Origin: Monodelphis domestica
Taxonomy: Eukaryota > Chordata > Mammalia > Didelphimorphia > Didelphidae
Assembly: GCF_027887165.1 (NCBI RefSeq)
Contig: NC_077227.1
Location: 69,885,252 to 69,949,251, forward strand
Reading direction: 5' to 3'
Length of the DNA: 64,000 nt
The number at the start of each line of letters is the position of its first letter. Within the stretch, counting starts at the first letter, position 1. Under the pieces are notes generated by a model, which was not told where the DNA came from, made no database searches, and was given only the letters and a program-made list of their open reading frames with translations. Positions 36,542 through 48,455 of the stretch are shown here, one piece after another. The translations under genes and the position numbers were made by a program.

Positions 36542-38195
36542 CCTTTCTCGGAGGCAGAGTCAAGATGGCAACCCAAGGAGCAGAGGTTCAGACCTCTGAA
36601 CACCAATCACAAACTGAATGCTCCTAAGGGACTGAAAAACAAACTTAACAACAAGACAGAGCCAAGGAACCCACCTGCTGGACTTAATTCAAAAGGTACG
36701 CCCCCCTGAAAAGCTGGAATCCGAGAACACTCGGGTTTAAGGGGAAGACAGAAGGAAGGTCCCAGGACCCATCCCCCCTCCCACCCAGAGCTCTGAGACT
36801 CCAGCGGCAGTGGGAACTTCTGGGAGGGCAAAGGTGCTGGTCTGGAGGGCATACATTGCAACCAGGGCTGTGCCAAGTTCAGAGCATCCAACACAGACGG
36901 CAGGGAAGGAGCTAGAGAGGGAGCATAGACCTGGCAGCCTAGCCAGAGCTGTGGAGATCCTCCATATTTGCTCTAGTCTTCCAGGAAGTTTTGGACTCAG
37001 AGCATACTCAGCCCAACTAAGCTGAACTTAATCCCATAAAAAGTCTCCAGAACTCAGGAAAGCCCAAGCTCCACACCCATCCTCATTGACTGCTGGACTT
37101 TAATTCAATCAAAAGCCTCCAGAGGACAGGGAAGCTCAAACCCCAACAAACCTCCACCAGAGACTACACCGAGAGATCTCCTGTTAAAGCTCCAAGAGGG
37201 GAGACTGACAGAAGCCCCCAAAACCAAAAAAATGAGAGGAGCAAGAGCACAGACAAATACAGGGAGTAAAGAAGGGGTGAATTTGAGCAAACAACAGAAA
37301 AAGAAGAAAGAAACTACAATAGACAGTTTCTACTCAGCAAACAGAACAGAGGGGGAGAGATCAGCAAATGATAAATCAGAAATCCCAGAGAATTGGATAC
37401 AGGCTGTGGAAGAACTCAAAACACAATTAAGAGAGGCTGAAGACAATTGGGAAAAGAACTTTAAAATTAAGATAAGTCATCTGGAAACAGAGGTACTTGA
37501 ACTAAAACAAGAAAATAGTGTCTTGAAAGCCAAAATCAACCAGCTGGAAAATGAGGCAAAGGAGATGAAAGATGAGATAAAGAGGATGAAAGATGACCTT
37601 CAAAGAAAATCAGACCAGAAGGAAAATGACCAAAAAGCCAAGGATGAAATCCAGTCTTTAAGAACCAGAATACAACTAGAATCAGGTGACTTCATAAGGC
37701 AGTAGGACACTATAGAACAAAATCAAAAGATTGAAAAATTTGAGGAAAATATGAAGCACCTCATTCACAAAACAGAAGATTTAGAAAATCATTCCAGGAG
37801 AGACAAAGAGACAACTTAAGAATCATTGGTATACCAGAAGACCATGACAAAAAGAAAAAGCCTGGACATCATACTACAGGAAATTATCAAAAAAAAAAAA
37901 AACTTCCCCAATATTCTAGAACAAGAGGGAAAAGTAGAGATTGAAAGAATCCACAGATCACTTCCTGTACTTAATCCCCAACTGAAAACACCCAGGAATA
38001 TTATAGCCAAATTCAAGAACTATCAGACCAAGGAAAAAATATTACAAGCTGCTAAGAAGAAGTCATTCAGATACCATGGAACCACAGTGAGGATAACACA
38101 GGATCTGGCTGCATCTACACTGAAGGACCAAAAGGCATGGAATATGATATTCTGGAAAACCAGAGCTCTGGCTCTTCACCCAATCCAATTCTAGA
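36542..38195 (+). mobile_element. L1 LINE fragment: 5' UTR and ORF1
   Basis: The start ('gaggcagagtcaagatggca') is typical of L1 5' UTRs. From 37232 an ORF1p-like protein begins with a basic N-terminus and a long coiled coil (about 37380-37700, heptads such as LETEVLELKQENSVLKAKIN). An RRM-like part follows ('NLRIIGIPE'-type motif) and then a C-terminal domain near 37826-38190 (RIHRSLPVLN, RYHGTTVRITQDL). The first frame stops at 37703-37705 and there is a small disruption near 37806-37815 before the frame resumes. ORF2 is absent: the element is cut off just after ORF1. Confidence 0.9.
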
Positions 38196-38269
38196 CATAA
38201 CCTCTGCTTCAGAGGAGAAAGCCATAAGAGAGTGACTTCTATACATAGTTGTCATCAATTGTCTTCCAT

Positions 38270-38432
38270 AGGTGACTTGGAGTTTCTTGAGAACAAAAAC
38301 TGTCTTTTGCCTCTTTGTATTGTAATGGAATACTCAGTATCTAGAATAATATATCCCCATCATTTATAGTATCTCCAGGACTTAGCAAAGTGCCTGGCAC
38401 AGAGTAGGTTTCTAATAAATGCCTGTTCACTT
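38270..38432 (+). repeat. L2 3' end
   Basis: 'gagtttcttgagaacaaaaa' ... 'caaagtgcctggcacagagt' ... 'taataaatgcctgttcactt', ending directly at the right arm of the 63-nt inverted repeat. Confidence 0.75.
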
Positions 38433-38495
38433 GACTTCTTGACTTCACCTCACTGGTAACACCAGTGCCAGCCCTCCATAAGGTCTCTCCACTCT
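38433..38495 (-). repeat. Right arm of the 63-nt inverted repeat
   Basis: Reverse complement of 36479-36541 at about 53 of 63 positions, no gaps. Confidence 0.85.
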
Positions 38496-38789
38496 CTGTT
38501 TGCCACAGCACCTAGATCATTCTAAAGAAAGCATCCCATGGTGTCTACATTCCAACTGCTACCCTTGTCCTAATTGAAAAAGATGATTTAAGCCAGAGAG
38601 TAAACATCCCTGCCAGGATCATACAAGACATACATGTATGAAAGGGCATGAACATTCACTGAATTCACAGTCTCAGGACCGTTCCTCCTGATAGATGATT
38701 GGAAATGTTTTTCATATGATAAGAATGAAAGTCAGAGAAGCCCCCTTTATGGCCTTTGACTTACAAAACCAGACTCAAGTTTAGAAAGT

Positions 38790-38990
38790 AAGAAAAGGCT
38801 CAGCAGATTGAAAACCAGACCCAAGATACAGGAATTCCTGAGTTCAAATCTGGCCTCAGATACTTCCTAGCTGTGTGATCCTGAGCAAGTTGCTTAAACC
38901 CCATTGCCTAGCTGTTAACATTCTTCTGCACTAATATACAGATTTGGTTCTAAGATGGAAAGTAAGGGTTTTAAAAAAGAAAGAAAAAAG
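38790..38990 (+). repeat. CORE-SINE, diverged copy
   Basis: 'aggctcagcagattgaaaac', 'gagttcaaatctggcctcag', 'agctgtgtgatcctgagcaa' and an A-rich end. Older member of the 1376-1574 family. Confidence 0.8.
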
Positions 38991-40320
38991 AATTGAATGA
39001 AATATTCTTGGCCAGGTACTCAGTGGGAGATAACCCAATCTCCAGGTGTGACTAGAGGGTCCTCAAATGCTTAGCCTTTAAAAGGGACATTTAAGGTCAT
39101 CTACTCCAACCCCTTCATTTCACAGATGAACAAGAAACCCAAAAAAAAGGTAGTGAATTGCCCAAACTAGTAGATCTGAAGCTAGAAACTGGGTCTCCAA
39201 ACTTCTGGTCCACTGCTCATGCCACACCACCTCCCTACCTCTCTTTCAGGACTTCCCTCAATGGACAATTCACTAAGGGCATATCAAACTGATAAAGATA
39301 ATGGAAGCGTATTATCACATGCCAATTGTGGGCTTTTTTTCTACATAGTAAAATTATCAAAATACAACATAAGTATACCTTCCACCTTGTGGGTGTTTGG
39401 GGCATGATGTCCCTTCAATCTGGAAGATCCAGTAAAATTTTTTGGCCCTTCCTCTGTACCAGAGAAGAAGTTGGAATTTTTTCTTTTTCTTTTTCTTTTA
39501 TGGGATGTTTATAGTACATTATATGCATTCATGAATTACTACATTTTTAAGACATTTCTGTTATCTGCTGGATTTTACATTCTTTTCACAAACTTTAAAT
39601 TTTTACTTATTTTAACTTGTATATGTTTCTGATATTAAAAGATAAAATATATTGATATTATACAATACTACATATTTTTATGCATTTCTGAGTTTCTAAA
39701 CGTTTTCTGTGTCATGTGCTGGCCTTTGTATGTTGTCTATGGCTTTGGCAAAACTCCTAAAAAATATTTCCATTTAATTTTTTATGCTGACTTGCGATAT
39801 ATCAAAACCACAAAGGGAAGTCATAATGTGGAAGGGATACCTGTACTTTGTAAGTACTGAAAGACTCATTGTTTCAGTAATGACACACAAATGATCTAGA
39901 TTGTTTTCAAAGTTATTCACTTTCTGGGACCACTGTATATGAAACTTTCTGATAACAGAATGACCACATTGCTCTCACCCAAGATCTAAGCACGACCACC
40001 ATTTTTCCTGAGCCTCACCTTTTCCATCTAAAGAATGGGGAAAATATTTCTTGCCTTGCCCTGGTCTTCACAAGATTGTTGTATGAATCAATTTATAGAC
40101 TTTAGATTGTATGATAACTTGAAGATTATTTCCTAACCCCTGTTCCTTCCTCCCCTTACCAACCAATAAATCTGAATTTTTATATGTTCCCTTTTGTTCA
40201 TTCCTCACCAAACTCCTATCATAACAGTTTGGCAGAGCCAGCTAAATCTGTATGTTAATGAGATCAAAGATAGAGGGAAAAGGCTAGGTTTATATGTTTA
40301 CTGTATTAGTATTTCTTAAG

Positions 40321-42090
40321 CCACTAAACAAATGAGTGCAGGCAAGGCACCCGGTAAAGACGGGATCCCAACCGAGATGTACAAGGCCTTAAATGGAAAG
40401 GTTCTTCAGGCATTCCATATAGTACTGACCAGCATATGGGAAGAGGAAGACATGCCCCCAGAACTCAGAGATGCCTCCATCATAGCCCTATACAAGAACA
40501 AAGGTTCATGAGCAGCCTGTGGCAACTACAGAGGCATCTCACTACTCTCCACTGCTGGAAAGATCCTCGCCCGTGTTATACTCAACAGATTCCTGTCATC
40601 TGTTTCAGAGCAGAACCTGCCTGAATCACAATGTGGCTTCCGACCAGATCACAGCACCATCGACATGGTCTTCACGGTGAGGCAAATGCAGGAAAAATGC
40701 CTTGAGCAGAACCTGAGTCTCTACATTGTCTTCATAGACCTGACAAAGGCGTTCGACACAGTGAACAGGGACGCATTGTGGGTGATCCTCAGCAAGCTCG
40801 GTTGCCCAACAAAATTCATCAAACTGATCCAGCTCTTTCATGTCGACATGACAGGGGAAGTCCTATCTGGTGGAGAGACTTCCGATCGCTTCAACATCTC
40901 CAATGGCGTGAAACAAGGTTGTGTCCTCGCTCCGGTACTATTCAACCTATTTTTCACCCAGGTATTACGACATGCTGTGATGGATCTAGACCTGGGCGTC
41001 TACATCAAATACCGACTCGATGGCTCACTATTTGACCTTGGCCGCCTGACTGCAAAAACAAAGACAACAGAGAGACTCATCCTGGAAGCTTTCTTTGCAG
41101 ATGACTGTGCTCTCATGGCCCATCAAGAAAATCATCTCCAAACCATTGTGGACAGGTTCTCTATAGCAGCAAAACTGTTTGGCCTGACTATCAGCCTCAG
41201 CAAAACAGAGGTGTTGTTCCAACCTGCACCAGGGAGGCCAACGAACCAGCTATGCATTACAATCGACGGCACGCAGCTTTCTAATGTCAACACTTTCAAG
41301 TACTTGGGCAGCACCATCGCCAACGACGGGTCCCTGGACCACGAGATCAATGCCAGGATCCAAAAGGCCAGCCAGGCACTCGGGCGGCTGCGCTGCAAAG
41401 TCCTCCAACACAGAGGTGTAAGCACTGCGACGAAGCTCAAAGTGTACAACGCAGTGGTCCTCAGCTCGCTCCTGTACGGTTGTGAGACATGGACACTGTA
41501 CTGGAAGCACATGAAACAGCTGGAGCAATTCCACCAATGCTCTCTCTGGTCAATCATGAGGATCCGATGGCAGGACTGAATCACCAACCAGGAAGTCCTC
41601 GACAGAGCCAACTCCACCAGCATCGAAGTCCTGGTCCTCAAGACCCAGCTACGATGGTCTGGACACGTCATCCGCGTGGACCCACAGCGAATACCAAGGC
41701 AGGTATTCTACGGTGAACTGTCAGCTGGACTCAGGAAACAAGGCTGACCAAAGAAAAGATTCAAGGATCAGCTAAAGTCCAACTTGAAGTGGGCTGGCAT
41801 GACACCAAAGCAACTAGAACTCGCTGCCTCTGTCAGAAGCAGCTGGCGAGCCCACATTCACCATGCCGCCGCCACCTTTGAAGATGAGTGACGTCGATGT
41901 CTTGCCGCTGCGCGTGAACGCCGACACCAGGCCACAGCCGCACCTCCTGTAACAACTGGCGTCCCAGGCCCCATGTGCCACAAACTGCGCCTCAGTCTTT
42001 GGACTCCAAAGACACATGAGGGTACATCAATAGATGAAAACACACAAAGACAATCGTCATTCTCGGTCACCGAGAGACTACTACTACTAC
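40321..42090 (+). mobile_element. 5'-truncated RTE-like LINE (reverse transcriptase and C-terminal part)
   Basis: Begins inside the RT ('MSAGKAPGKDGIPTEMYKAL') and runs to a (CTA)n 3' tail. RT motifs: FIDLTKAFDTVNRD, SNGVKQGCVLAP, FFADDCALM (catalytic FADD box), FKYLGSTIAND. It continues into the region that is a C2H2 finger in the 58.7-kb copy, here degraded. The longest open frame is 40665-41579 (304 aa), stopping at TGA where the sister copy reads Arg; another TGA lies near 40507. It is flanked by the direct repeat TATTTCTTAAG (40310-40320 and 42091-42101), so both ends are defined. Confidence 0.93.
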
Positions 42091-42247
42091 TATTTCTTAA
42101 GTATAAAGAGAACAGTTTCAGCCAACATTCTAATCCATCTTTAGGTGGCTAGGAGCTTAAGGGGAAAGTCAAATAGAATTCTGAGGGCTTGGCTTACTCA
42201 GAGGGGTTATTAAGTCTGCACCACAAAATCCCAGCAGCCATCTTAGA

Positions 42248-43115
42248 GTGGCCATCTTGGGAAAACTGTTTTTTTTTAATTTGAAATTTATTTGTTTTTA
42301 TTCATGTTGTATGTGTAAATTATATTGTAATAATATTGTTTTGAATAATACTATAACTATGGAAACTGACATGTCAATAGGCATGTTTAGTACTGTGCTA
42401 ATGGTATTGTTTCAATATGTAGTATATGTTCCTTATTTTATTTTTGTATCCTTCCCTAACTACTATCACTATGTTTTCAAAATGGATTATATGAAGCCAG
42501 TAATGGATATGAAACTGTGTGATGTTATTATGGCCTATGTACCCCTTGCTGTTATCTGTGGCTGTATTGTGTACAAGTCTTGCACCTCTTTGTGCCTTTG
42601 TGTAAATCGCCTAAAAGATCTAGTAACTTGGTTTAGAAGGGATTTTGACTTAAAACTTATGGTTGTGCATATGAAACAACAAATGGATACACTGGAGCAA
42701 TTTATAAATAACATTAATATGAACCAAGGCTGTATAAATGACAACAACAAGATAAATAATAAAGGGGAAAGACTAAATAAGCTAGAAAAGGAGGAAGTAG
42801 CAGGAATAGTAAATTTATGTCCCCTAAGAGATATGCCAATGGTTAAATAAAATGAGGTGCATAAGGTTAAAATGCTCAAAAGATTTTCTCTGGAGGTCCT
42901 TGAATCCATCTAAAGGAGAACCCCAAATTTTAAAGACGAGCCAAATAAAGTGATTAAAGAAATGTATAGGGCAATCGACTTATATGATCCTGATTTTAAT
43001 GATTTTGCCCTATTAATGAAAGAGGTCTTGACAAAGAGAGAGAGGAATAAGTTTATAGAGGAAACAAAAATAAACTTTAAGATATGGGGCAGTAGGCAGC
43101 AGATATAAAGTTGAA
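42248..43115 (+). mobile_element. ERV internal fossil: gag-like region
   Basis: The right part resembles the N-terminal half of a gammaretroviral capsid: 'CPLRDMP' near its start and 'DPDFNDFALLMKEVLTKRE' (compare MLV 'PTWDDCQQLLGTLLTGEE'). The left part (about 200 codons open from 42248) has several strongly hydrophobic stretches and a polar C-terminal segment; what this corresponds to in known Gag proteins is not clear. Broken, with several breaks; not functional. Confidence 0.6.
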
Positions 43116-43129
43116 GGTTCAGAAGGAGA

Positions 43130-43317
43130 AAAATAAGTCATTTGACATCTTAAAGTCTATTATTAGTCTGAGATCAGTGAAGGAGGACTTTCCCTCAGGG
43201 AGGAATTCTCATGTGACTAGGTCAAACCTTGGGTTTCTACCTCTAAACTAAATAAACTGGGGATCACCAAATCCCTCCAAGCTACAAGTCTGGGGATCTC
43301 TAGATTCCAGGTTGACA
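43130..43317 (-). mobile_element. ERV LTR start fragment, minus orientation
   Basis: Ends at GTTGACA (43311-43317), the reverse complement of an LTR start. It matches, inverted, the LTR piece at 46760-46930. Confidence 0.65.
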
Positions 43318-43935
43318 AAGTAAAAATAAGCAATTGTTTATTACCCGTCATGAAAAAGAGCACTTCAGTGATGGGTTAAGAAGTGCTGACTGACTAGGCA
43401 GCAAACAGGCAATATTCACAAGTTCCCAATACAAAGCTCTTCCTCCCTTACATCAGCACCACCTCACACCCCCACTGGGGCCTAACCTATAAATCCAAAA
43501 CACCTGTGACTAGGTTGTAGATTCTTCCAACCCAGTTCAGATGAGGTAAGTGGGGAAACCAAGTTGTCCATTGCCCTTTCTTTCATCAGTCTCCCTCCTA
43601 AGCCCATCCCAGAGTCCTCAACAAACTAACAAAAAAGCCTTTGTAAGTTGAATGCTCATTCTGAGAATAGCACACTCAATTCGGTCTCACGCACATTTGA
43701 GAATGGTTGTGGTTGTTAAATACACAGTTAAAGTGAATTGGAAGATGTTGTTTCAGATCCTCAATATCTCATTCTCCTAAAGGGGGAAGTGAGAATGTTG
43801 AATTTAAGGGAAATGCAAAGCATTTTTATTTTTTTATTTTTTATTTTGAGAATTTTTTAATTTTAATTTTAAAATTGTTTTGAAACTGAAATTGTCATAC
43901 AAGTTGTCAAGCATTCTTAATATTATTTTGGGTTT

Positions 43936-45725
43936 TGTCAACATGGAATCTAGAAACCCCAAACTTGTAGCCTAGTGGGATCTGGTGAACCCCAGGTTTC
44001 AGGACTAGCTTGTAGGTTGTGTTATAATGGGAATTGGTAGGGGAATGAACAAGAAGGAAATATAAAAATTTAGATTTATTGTTGGGAAAGTGAGGAAGGG
44101 AAAAGGTTTAGAAGAATAATGACAATTACTCTTAAACTCTAATTCCTATAAATCTATCTTAACCTATCTTACTCTAACCTGTAAGGGAAAATTTTAAGGT
44201 TGTGACTTAATCTAAATTTAATTGGTCACCAGGGAATATCCCAAATAAAATACCCAAGTCAGTTTGGAAATTTTATGGTGGTATAATTAATATAGAGGGA
44301 AGTAATTAAGGAGAAGAGAGAGGGAAAGGGTATAGGATTTCTCCCAACTGACCTGTGCCAGGGGGAGTTCAAAGATCTCTGCCATGAGGTCTTTTCAGAA
44401 GATTAGAGGTTTTCCTAAGAGGATAGTGTTTTGGAAGGTAAAGGAGAAAAGAATCAGCCTAAACTCCGAGAGAGCTCAGTGAAGATGCCTCACCTAAACT
44501 AGGCTACTCAGCTTCTCTCAGTATTGTATCAAGAAAACTCACCACCAAACCCGGACAAATAGCTGCCACCATGCCAAGATGCCAAGACACTCAGCACATT
44601 GTAGCCATTCACCTCTCTGTGCAAAAAGGCTGAGAGAGGAAGTGACACGAAATATATAGGCCATTTTTACATCACTTTCCTGCATCTCACATGTACCAAT
44701 GGTAGCTTAAGCTTGACTTAGAACAGCCCAAGGGTCTGTCAGTTGTTTCTGATTTGTTATTTGCTAGCACATATCTGTCATAGGCCATCCTTCTCAATAC
44801 TTAATCCTTAAGTAGGGCTGTAGACATTCCTGTTTTGTTAGACTAAGCAGGGTGGAGTAGATCTAAAATTCACAAACCTAACAATAAGCTTCCTCAATAA
44901 CCAAATCTCACAAGTGGAATTCAATCAAATGGGCCAGGATCTTCAGATGATAGCTGTCCAAATGGGTCCAGTGGAGAAGTGTGTCCTCAATCTTCTCTTC
45001 AAGCTGCCAGCAGCCAGTTCAAAAGATTCCTCTCTTCAGCTGGTATCACCAAAGCCAGAAATCTGTTTTTTAAAACCTCCAACTTCAGGTCCTTCAGGAG
45101 AGAAGTGCCCAGACAGTTGGGACCTCAGAATCTTTGCCCATATCCTGGCCCTTAGGCTCCCATGTGATTCTCAGTCACATGCTCCTGTCAATCACTCTAA
45201 CATTTGCATTATACAGTCTGTTGCAAAATGTCCTTTCCCTATCACAGTTGGAGACCCCAAAGTTTGTACTTGTTCCCCGGGGAATCCACCCTGAGGGGAA
45301 TCCCAGGCTAGCAGTTTCAGACAGAGTGTTGGACCCTCATGTGAATGACAATCCTAGTTGGGTGGGACTAAGACCCACCCCTGGGCAGGGACCACCCATT
45401 TAGTGTTCATTGTAGCCCTTTCTCTTACACCCTAGCCTCTAGCTATGTATGATTCCTTTCCAAAGCTTGATTATATTCTGTCAGTGTAATTTGAACACTC
45501 CCATTTTCTTTGTAGCTATAGTAATGTCAATCATCTATCCCTGTCCCTGGATTTCCCCCAAATGGCATATAAATTCCCCAAATTCTTTTGTTCCTTGGAA
45601 TTATCCAATCTAGCACGGTTGGCTTTCCCAGGGGTCAGTGTCCAGAGCAGCCAGAGTTCAATCCTCGGACTCTGTGCAGTCGTATGGAGAGCTGCTCTGT
45701 GTGGAGTCTTACTTTGGAATGGTAA
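43936..45725 (+). mobile_element. ERV LTR split by a nested LTR
   Basis: Starts TGTCAACATGGAATC. The left piece is 43936-44015. The right piece is 45251 to about 45725, collinear with the solo LTR at 47104-47724 through its TATA-like box ('ggcatataaattcc') and downstream. The nested element 44020-45246 interrupts it. The 3' end is not preserved. Confidence 0.75.
44020..45246. mobile_element. Nested LTR element of another family
   Basis: Starts TGTTATAATGGG and ends TTCCCTATCACA, an imperfect inverted end pair with TG...CA. It is flanked by the 4-bp duplication GTTG (44016-44019 and 45247-45250). 1227 bp; contains a TATA-like 'aaatatatagg'. Probably a solo LTR. The open frames within it are not genes. 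Confidence 0.65.
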
Positions 45726-46199
45726 GGCAAACTGTTTTGTTTTTTTCTGAGCAAGTATAGCTTATGTATATTTGTACTTGGTATAAATGAATTTTAATAG
45801 AAATAATGTTGCTAAAAAGCTAGCTAATCAGGTTACTTTTAATATTATTCAATGTCAAGTAATTTTTAAGGCCTAATAACATGTCAATCAGGCCAAAATT
45901 ACTAAATGTCTGCTGTGAGTGACAGTATAATTTAGTCCTATATGTAATTTTGAGCATATATCCAGTCGATCACTTCCTATTGGAGAATTTGATTATACAT
46001 TCAAGAACCTATCTATGCAAAGGAGAGTTCTATAAAAGGACACTGAAGCCTACATCTGGACCTACAGGACTTGAAAGACATAATAGACTTTAGGGAATGA
46101 GGTAGTTATTAAGATTTTGCCAAAGGCAGAGTGCCTATCTTCTGGCTGTCAATGCCTCACTGCAGATGGGGAGTGCTCCCAGATGCCAATTGTACATAC

Positions 46200-46758
46200 T
46201 ATCAATTGAAATAGCACCAAAAAGGCCAAAGATGGAAAAATTAAAAGGAGATAAATCAGATAGACCCCTGCCAGCATTTTTAGGGAACAGACCTGGCTTC
46301 CCTCCCCCAGGAAATCAGCTGTTTATGCAGACAACAAACTAGTCTCTACTTAGCTTGGGGGATGGGAATTAGAAAGGGGCAGGAGACAAAGAATTTCAGG
46401 AATAGCAAAAGGTCAGCATGGAATCAAAATAACATTTGGCTAAGTGACTGAATGCATGTGAAAATAAACACTCCTTAGATAACCCCAGTAAATCTAAGGA
46501 TTGTCTCCTCAACTCAGACTTCACATTCCTATGTTAAAGTTTGTTTTATTGTCAGATAAGAACCTGTATGTGAAGAGAAATAACTTGTACCTTGTAACCC
46601 TATATCAACTGTTTCAATTGTTAGATCCATGCTGTCTTCCACTAGGGAGGACTGTCCCAGCTGGTAGATTCTTTATTTGTTCTTTTATTAATAAATTGCG
46701 GTTCCAATAATTGAAATTCTAGGTGTTTGAACTCATTTGTGAAGTGTCCCACTTCACA
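46200..46758 (+). mobile_element. LTR-like fossil fragment
   Basis: Its end region has 'attaataaattgcggttcc' (poly-A signal-like) and finishes CCCACTTCACA, a plausible LTR terminus. The left boundary is not defined. Confidence 0.35.
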
Positions 46759-46759
46759 A

Positions 46760-46930
46760 TGTGAAATGTAGAAGTCCCCAAACTTGTAGTTTAGAGGGAT
46801 TTGATCCACAGTTTAATTTGGAAATAGAAACCCCAGGTTTGACCTAGTCACCTGAGAATTCCTCCCTGAGGGAAAGTCTTGCTTCACTGATCTCAGACTA
46901 ACAATAGACTAAGATTTGGTACAGTAGGTA
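46760..46930 (+). mobile_element. ERV LTR start fragment, plus orientation
   Basis: Begins with a TGTCAAC-type start in altered form. It is the inverted counterpart of 43130-43317 ('tttgacctagtcacctgaga', 'ttcctccctgagggaaagtc'). Confidence 0.6.
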
Positions 46931-47029
46931 GCAGGTCAGTTTTGCAAGCTGAAGGTCCCAAATTTGATCCTCCAAAGGAGGGTGTGATATACTGGGAGAG
47001 GCTTCTGAAGACAAGGAGAATTATTTGAC

Positions 47030-47099
47030 ATCTTAAAGTCTATTGCATAGGCAATCCCTCTAAGCTACAAGTTTGGGGACTTCTAGATTCCACTTGACA
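47030..47099 (-). mobile_element. ERV LTR start fragment, minus orientation
   Basis: 'aagctacaagtttggggact' then 'ccacttgaca': the reverse complement of the LTR start, lying directly next to the target site of the solo LTR at 47104. Confidence 0.6.
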
Positions 47100-47103
47100 A
47101 TAC

Positions 47104-47724
47104 TGTCAACATGGAATCTAGGAATCCCAAACTTGTTGCCTAGTGAGATCTGATGAACCCCAATTTTCAGGACTAGCTTGTAGATTGGAGACCCCAAAGC
47201 TTGTACTTGTTCCCTGTTCCCATGGAAATCTACCCTGAAGGGAAATGATAATCCTGGTTGGGTGAGATAAGCATATGCTAAGGACCCCCTTTGTTTTAGG
47301 TAGTCCCCTATTGTATTAGAACCTTTCCCAGGAAGATCCACACCTGAGCAGGAACCATCCTTTAATATCTATTGTAAGCAGCCCCTTCTCTTGCACCCTA
47401 GCTTCTAGCTATGATTCTTTTCCCTAGCTTGATTGTATCTTGTCAGTGTAGTTTGAACACTCCCATTTTCCTTGTAGCCATAGTGATGTCAATCATCTTT
47501 CCCTGCCCCTGGATTTCCCAAAGGGTATATAGGTTCCCCAAGTTCTTTTGTTCCTCTGAGTCCATCCTGAGTCGGTGGCACTCCCAGGGGCTGGTGCCCA
47601 GGGCGTCTTGACTCTGTGCAGTCTTGGGAAGCAGCTCTGTTGTCGCATTAGTAGCGCTAACCCCTTTTCCCTTGATTAGAGTGATTTTGACTATTTAAGA
47701 GTTCTGTGTTTTTTCTAGTTGACA
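47104..47724 (+). mobile_element. Solo ERV LTR with 4-bp target-site duplication
   Basis: 621 bp, from TGTCAACATGG to TCTAGTTGACA, a perfect 7-bp inverted terminal pair, flanked by ATAC at 47100-47103 and 47725-47728. A TATA-like 'gggtatatagg' lies in its right half. The 4-bp duplication fits gammaretrovirus-like integration. Confidence 0.85.
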
Positions 47725-47728
47725 ATAC

Positions 47729-48331
47729 TTATGCCCTTTGTCTCCTATCTTTAGTAACAGAGGGTCAGACTCTCTTAGGCACATACCCCTTTGTCCTTTT
47801 GTTGTGGTCAATGGTGGAATTACTGACCAAAAGGGGGGAAGGAACAACTTTGTTTTAGGGAATCCTCAAATTTGCCTTTGTCCCTTGGGAACTTGCCTTT
47901 GGGGAAGTCCCAGATTGACCCTTGTTTTAGGCTGAACAATAAACCTTAAGTGCCCAATAATCTCAGCCTAGATAGAATTAGTAGATATAATCAAATCTTT
48001 ACCCTTTTGTCTTATTAGTTTCTCCCATTTGGCCTCTCCCAGGTAGTCCAGCTTGGGCTGGACTCCTTCTTCCCTTGTCTCCATTGTAAAGTCAATTAAT
48101 TGAACCTTCCGGTCCTACATACCCCAAAAGGTATATAAGGCCCCAAGTTCTGCAGCTCATTGCAAAATCTCCTTCTGAGGTGCTTCTTCCAGGACACATT
48201 GTTCCCAGAATCCCAGGTTTTGTCTCTGTGTAGTCTGTGTAGAGCCAGATTAGAGTATAGTCTTCCTTGTCCTAATTAAAGACTTGTTCTTTATAACTAC
48301 TTTAGTGGTTCTGCGTTTTTCAAGGTTGACA
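47729..48331 (+). mobile_element. ERV LTR, related family, 3' part
   Basis: Contains 'aggtatataaggccccaagt' (TATA), 'cctaattaaagacttgttct' (poly-A signal-like) and ends AAGGTTGACA at 48331. The solo LTR at 47104-47724 lies immediately to its left. Confidence 0.7.
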
Positions 48332-48369
48332 GCAACAACAATTTTGAATCTTGGTTGGACCTCCAAATA

Positions 48370-48455
48370 TGTCAAGGGTTAGTCTAGTACTTCCCCAAAG
48401 GCAAGTTTCCAAGGGACAAAGGCAAATGTGGGGTTCCATAAAACAAATGTCACCA
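48370..48455 (-). mobile_element. ERV LTR internal fragment, minus orientation
   Basis: Reverse complement of about 47865-47925 ('ttgcctttgtcccttgg' region). It lies tail-to-tail with the preceding LTR. Confidence 0.55.

Larger units (their letters stand above)
34094..40320. other. Intergenic region right of LRIT1 (L1-rich)
   Basis: No host exon was recognised. It contains the LRIT1 upstream region, a SINE, L1 pieces, a poly-A-ended retrocopy-like segment and a 63-nt inverted repeat pair, all listed separately. 35100-36180 holds a C/T-rich tract (about 35405-35500) and otherwise nothing I can name. 39000-40300 has a MIR-like remnant near 39070-39220 and AT-rich sequence. Confidence 0.6.

Noticed and set aside
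41132-41671. Minus-strand open frame of 179 codons
   Set aside because: Antisense of the RTE-like reverse transcriptase; likewise 59186-59641 opposite the other copy.
44914-45403. Open frames of 89 and 126 codons
   Set aside because: They span the end of the nested LTR and the right part of its host LTR; non-coding fossil sequence.
48340-48405. Possible tRNA-Thr-type primer-binding site next to an LTR end
   Set aside because: The stretch resembles one on the minus strand, but the adjoining LTR sequence is an internal LTR piece rather than a proper LTR end, so the reading is not supported.
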